From contig DYLC01000006.1 of assembly GCA_020722285.1 (NCBI GenBank), positions 1 to 33,854 of the forward strand: a DNA stretch of 33,854 bases, in the 5' to 3' direction. This stretch comes from Desulfobulbus propionicus. Its GTDB lineage: Bacteria > Desulfobacterota > Dissulfuribacteria > Dissulfuribacterales > DYLC01. Both the position numbers and the translations under genes were made by a program. The notes below the pieces were generated by a model, which searched no databases, had not been told where the DNA came from, and was given only the letters and a program-made list of their open reading frames with translations. Below are positions 30,114 through 33,854 of this stretch, one piece after another. Position 1 is the first letter of the stretch; every line of letters begins with the position of its first letter.

Positions 30114-31748
30114 ATGATAAATTCGTCAGTTTCTCCTGACAATACAGGCATAAATGCCGGCGCTGTCAGAAAACAGAGTTCTGAAATCGCTCGTCGCCGC
30201 ACCTTTGGCATCATCAGCCACCCGGATGCTGGCAAGACGACACTTACCGAAAAGTTATTGCTATTCGGCGGTGCGATCCAGATGGCTGGCTCGGTCAAGT
30301 CCCGCAAGGCCAGCCGCCACGCCACCAGTGACTGGATGGACATAGAGCGTGAGCGCGGCATATCGGTCACCAGTTCTGTCATGCAGTTCGACTATCGCGA
30401 CCATGTCATAAACCTGCTGGACACTCCGGGACATGAGGATTTTTCAGAGGACACCTACCGTGTGCTGACCGCAGTGGACAGTGCAGTGATGGTGATTGAC
30501 AGCGTCAAGGGGGTAGAGCCCCAGACGCGCAAGCTGATGGAGGTATGCAGGATGCGAAACACACCGATTTTGACCTTCATCAACAAGCTTGACCGCGATG
30601 GCATGAAACCCCTCGACATTCTTTCGGATATCGAAGAGACCCTGCAGATCGAATGCGCGCCGCTCACATGGCCCATTGGCATGGGAAAACACTTCAAAGG
30701 CGCATATAACCTCTACCGCAAGGAGCTGGCCTTATTCACGCCAGGGCAGGAGCGATTGCCCTGCGACACCGTCGTTATCCGCAACATTGCGGACCCGTTG
30801 CTTGATGAAAAACTTGGGCGACAGGCGGACGAATTGCGCGAGGAGGTTGCCCTGCTGGAAGGTGCGGCCAACCCCTTTGATCTGACGGACTTTCTCAAGG
30901 GCAGTCAGACTCCTGTCTTTTTCGGCAGTGCTATCAACAACTTCGGTGTGCGCGAGTTGCTCAACACTTTTATTGATATTGCCCCTGCTCCCATGCCGCG
31001 CTCCGCCACAACCCGCACTGTGGCACCGGAAGAGGAACCTTTTTCAGGCTTTGTCTTTAAAATCCAGGCTAATATGGACCCTGCCCATCGCGACCGTATC
31101 GCCTTTCTGCGCGTCTGTTCCGGTTGTTTTCAACGGGGCATGACAGTACGTCACCACCGTATCGGCAAGGATATCATAATTGCCAACCCGATCATCTTCA
31201 TGGCCAGGGACCGCGCTTTTGCGGAAGAGGCATGGCCTGGCGACATCATCGGCATCCACAACCACGGCACAATCAAGATTGGCGATACTTTTTCGGAAAA
31301 GGAGCCGCTTTTTTTCACAGGCATCCCGAACTTTGCTCCTGAACATTTCCGGAGGGTGCGGCTGAAATCCCCTCTCAAGGCTAAACAGCTCCAGAAGGGG
31401 CTGACCCAGCTTGTTGAGGAAGGGGCTGTTCAGCTCTTCCGTCCCCTTTCTGGCAATGATTTTATCCTTGGCGCTGTAGGAGTTTTGCAATTCGATGTGA
31501 CTATGGCGCGGCTTAAGACAGAATACGGAGTGGACGCCGTCTATGAGCCGGTCAATTACGCAACTGCCCGATGGGTAAGCTGTGATGACAAGAAACGTCT
31601 CGCCGCCTTTGAAAAGGCTAACAAGGGCAACCTGGCCCTTGATGCCGAAGAAAATTTGACTTATCTGGCAACCAGCAAATGGTTGCTTAAACTGACATTA
31701 GAAGATTGGCCAGATATCGTATTTCGCAAAACCAGCGAGTACAATTAA
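30114..31748 (+). CDS. prfC: Peptide chain release factor 3
   Basis: [71 protein letters not shown] at 30114 (track GTG start 30096 also possible). Confidence 0.97.
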   Translation: MINSSVSPDNTGINAGAVRKQSSEIARRRTFGIISHPDAGKTTLTEKLLLFGGAIQMAGSVKSRKASRHATSDWMDIERERGISVTSSVMQFDYRDHVINLLDTPGHEDFSEDTYRVLTAVDSAVMVIDSVKGVEPQTRKLMEVCRMRNTPILTFINKLDRDGMKPLDILSDIEETLQIECAPLTWPIGMGKHFKGAYNLYRKELALFTPGQERLPCDTVVIRNIADPLLDEKLGRQADELREEVALLEGAANPFDLTDFLKGSQTPVFFGSAINNFGVRELLNTFIDIAPAPMPRSATTRTVAPEEEPFSGFVFKIQANMDPAHRDRIAFLRVCSGCFQRGMTVRHHRIGKDIIIANPIIFMARDRAFAEEAWPGDIIGIHNHGTIKIGDTFSEKEPLFFTGIPNFAPEHFRRVRLKSPLKAKQLQKGLTQLVEEGAVQLFRPLSGNDFILGAVGVLQFDVTMARLKTEYGVDAVYEPVNYATARWVSCDDKKRLAAFEKANKGNLALDAEENLTYLATSKWLLKLTLEDWPDIVFRKTSEYN

Positions 31749-31931
31749 GGGAATCTTTTGGGAATAGGGGGACATCATACCTAAGTAATCAGCATGTTAC
31801 ATCAATATTATGCAATCATTGTTATTTATACCCCGAAATTTCTTCATGTATGAAATATGATGATAACATATGGAGTTTATTGGCTTTTGTTGGTTTTCGT
31901 TCAAGCACTAAATAGATAAACATATCTGAGA

Positions 31932-33095
31932 TCAAGCGCCCTGATTCAAGATGGAATCAAAAAGCTTTTTATGGGCTGCGGCGCTTTGCTCCCAACTGAA
32001 TTTACGTGCTCTGCTCAAACCTTTTTCAATCAGCAGATTTCTCAAGGCGTCATCATGCAGCATCTTCAAGATAGCATTCATTATTGCTTCTGGTGACATT
32101 GGATCCACGTAATATGCAGCGTCAGAGCAGACCTCAGGAAGCGATGAGGCATTGGATGCAATAACTGCCGCGCCACATGCCATGGCCTCCAATGGAGGAA
32201 TGCCAAAACCCTCGTAAACAGACGGATAGATAAACAATGCCGCATTGCTGTAAAGATCGGCCAGCTCTTCATCACTCACATATCCACTGTATTTAACCCA
32301 TCGGCTCAATGAACTGATCAGATTCAGGATTTCCAGATTATTCCAACCCTGAGGCCCAACTAATATCAAATTATACTCATCCCGTATCTGCTCGTCCAGC
32401 ATTCCATATGCCAACAGAAGATTCCTGAGGTTCTTGCGTGGCTCGATACTTCCAACAGCAAGCAGATATTTCTGTGATACATCAGAAATGCCCTTGCGAG
32501 GCAGAAACACGCCATGATCAATACCATTGTGGATGACGCTGATATTTTCAGGTTTTATGCTTACGCGCCTTATAACCTCCTCTTTCACATACTCCGAGAC
32601 TGTAATAATATGATCGCATCGTTTTATTGATGAATAGAAATTCTCCTGAAAATAAGCAATGCGCTCTTTGGGGTGAAACTCAGGGTAAATCTCCCACGAA
32701 AAATCGTGGACTGTTGCGATTACCCTTGATGCCCTTATTTCAGATCTGGGAATAAAATTTGGCTGCCAATACAGGTCATAATTAGTCTTTCCAGCCAGGC
32801 AGCAACGGGCCAGGCATCTTCGTACAACGGATTTAAGCCAGGGATTCCTGACAACCAGCGAGCGGATGTTTTTTTTAGCGCTTGGCTCAGAAGGCTGAAG
32901 CAGGTGATTAGAGATATAGCCATAAAAAAACCGGCAATCATAATCATTTGCCGATAAAATCCGTCTGGATACCTCAAAGGTATATCGCCCTATGCCAGCC
33001 AATGGGGATAAAAGCGACATGGCGTCAATAATCACCTTAAACAAAGGAACAGGCCCTGCGTTGGTTTGCAACCTGCGGAAAGAGCTTAATTCCAT
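31932..33095 (-). CDS. GT4-family glycosyltransferase
   Basis: [65 protein letters not shown]. Confidence 0.94.
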   Translation of the reverse strand: MELSSFRRLQTNAGPVPLFKVIIDAMSLLSPLAGIGRYTFEVSRRILSANDYDCRFFYGYISNHLLQPSEPSAKKNIRSLVVRNPWLKSVVRRCLARCCLAGKTNYDLYWQPNFIPRSEIRASRVIATVHDFSWEIYPEFHPKERIAYFQENFYSSIKRCDHIITVSEYVKEEVIRRVSIKPENISVIHNGIDHGVFLPRKGISDVSQKYLLAVGSIEPRKNLRNLLLAYGMLDEQIRDEYNLILVGPQGWNNLEILNLISSLSRWVKYSGYVSDEELADLYSNAALFIYPSVYEGFGIPPLEAMACGAAVIASNASSLPEVCSDAAYYVDPMSPEAIMNAILKMLHDDALRNLLIEKGLSRARKFSWEQSAAAHKKLFDSILNQGA

Positions 33096-33311
33096 AGCAC
33101 TTTTTCACTCTCTTTAACAGGCGCATTTTCTCTGAGCCAATCAGACCAGTCATCCAGCGCCCAGCCAGCCACTGTGAAATTGTAGTAAAGGATAGAACGC
33201 CATTGACCAAGTTTGTCCTGATCAAATGTTATTCCGGCAGATTCAGGGAGGTTTTTATTTCTCTTGCGGGTCATTCGTGGAGCTCATCATGGTTCGCCGA
33301 TACTAAGCCGC

Positions 33312-33379
33312 ACCGCCCCGAACTTTGCCGAAGCTGAAAGGACGTTCTCGGCGTCGGCTTGAGTGCATTGTTGGGCGGT
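33312..33379 (+). repeat. Degenerate attC-like site (integron recombination site)
   Basis: 3' half CGTCGGCTTGAGTGCATT-GTTGGGC with GTTGGGC (33370-33376) matching R'' GTTRRRY; outer ACCGCCC (33312-33318) pairs with GGGCGGT (33373-33379). R' side does not match RYYYAAC well. Confidence 0.35.
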
Positions 33380-33686
33380 TTTTTAATATTCCATTAATTT
33401 TTTGGAAGTCGTTTTTATGGTTTCGACTCCAGAACCTTTTTTGTTTTTTTGTGCGTCGCTTACCGACTCGAATTTTTGTTCTCAATCACGCCGAGGCTGG
33501 CTGCAATGGTTCAATCGAGAGCATTCCAGCGGAGTGCCTCAAAATCGTACATCATGCGCCCAAATGGCGCAACCACGGTATAGCCGAACCTGGGCAACTT
33601 ACCTTCCTTTGCTTAATATTGTATTTGCTCAATAGAATAAATCCAACATACTGATTCTCTTTTTTCCTTTAGCGCCGGAGGCGTCC

Positions 33687-33741
33687 ATCCAACGTTCAAG
33701 GTAACCGGCGGCAATGGAGCGCAGCGGAATTGCCGCCCGGT
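33687..33741 (+). repeat. 5' part of an attC-like site
   Basis: ATCCAAC (33687-33693) fits R' RYYYAAC; hairpin ACCGGCGGCAAT (33704-33715)/ATTGCCGCCCGGT (33729-33741) with one extra C; expected R'' GTTRRRY end not found. Confidence 0.4.
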
Positions 33742-33800
33742 GCGGACCCGCATGCCGGGTGGTGTGGGGGCGGGGGGAGGAAAACCCCCGGCTACCCGAT
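33731..33800 (+). mobile_element. 3' end of a group II intron (domain V and VI remnant)
   Basis: 33731-33764 TGCCGCCCGGTGCG-GACC-CGCATGCCGGGTGGTG folds as a 34-nt D5 (14 bp, tetraloop, 2-nt 3' bulge); followed by D6-like GGGGG...AAAACCCCCGGCTACCCGAT. No RT ORF in the window. Confidence 0.6.
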
Positions 33801-33854
33801 TAGCTGCCTTCATGCTTGTTCTGCCCAATATAGACAAAGGACTTCCGCTTGTTC

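Noticed and set aside
33086-33274. Minus-strand 62-aa [65 protein letters not shown]
   Set aside because: Looks protein-like but overlaps the GT4 start and has no family I can name; not called as a feature.
1-33854. CRISPR array, rRNA, toxin-antitoxin or phage module
   Set aside because: No regularly spaced repeats, rRNA sequence or recognisable TA/phage genes seen.

Overview
The window looks like a chromosomal segment of a deltaproteobacterium-like (Desulfobacterota-like) genome; this lineage is inferred from gene content only. Left half: the end of tuf, then rpmG, tRNA-Trp, secE, nusG, rplK, rplA, L10 leader, rplJ, rplL, an attenuator-like hairpin, rpoB and rpoC. A tightly packed tail follows rpoC: methyltransferase, SYLF protein, RibD-C reductase and HD phosphohydrolase. 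Next is a small respiratory locus (ArsR regulator, multiheme cytochrome, cytochrome b), then an MBL/beta-CASP protein and an SH3-type protein on the minus strand. The right half has a stand-alone F0 operon (atpZ, atpI, atpB, atpE), bioA, recB, recD, prfC and a minus-strand GT4 glycosyltransferase. The right edge carries attC-like and group II intron 3'-end sequence.

Main finding: the two adjacent ORFs 15321..15617 and 15618..16898 are best read as ONE selenoprotein, an octaheme c-type cytochrome of the tetrathionate-reductase (OTR) family with selenocysteine encoded by the in-frame TGA at 15615-15617. Joining them gives exactly eight CxxCH motifs (1+7) behind one signal peptide. The TGA is followed at a suitable distance by a bacterial SECIS-like hairpin: CTGGTGC-AGGT-GCACCAG, enclosed by GTGGC/GCCAC. 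It resembles the E. coli fdhF SECIS apex.

Other observations: a palindromic operator overlapping a sigma70-like promoter upstream of arsR, two copies of a MITE-like intergenic repeat, a separate ~180 bp palindromic repeat, recBD without adjacent recC, and a possible attC/group II intron chimera at the right end.
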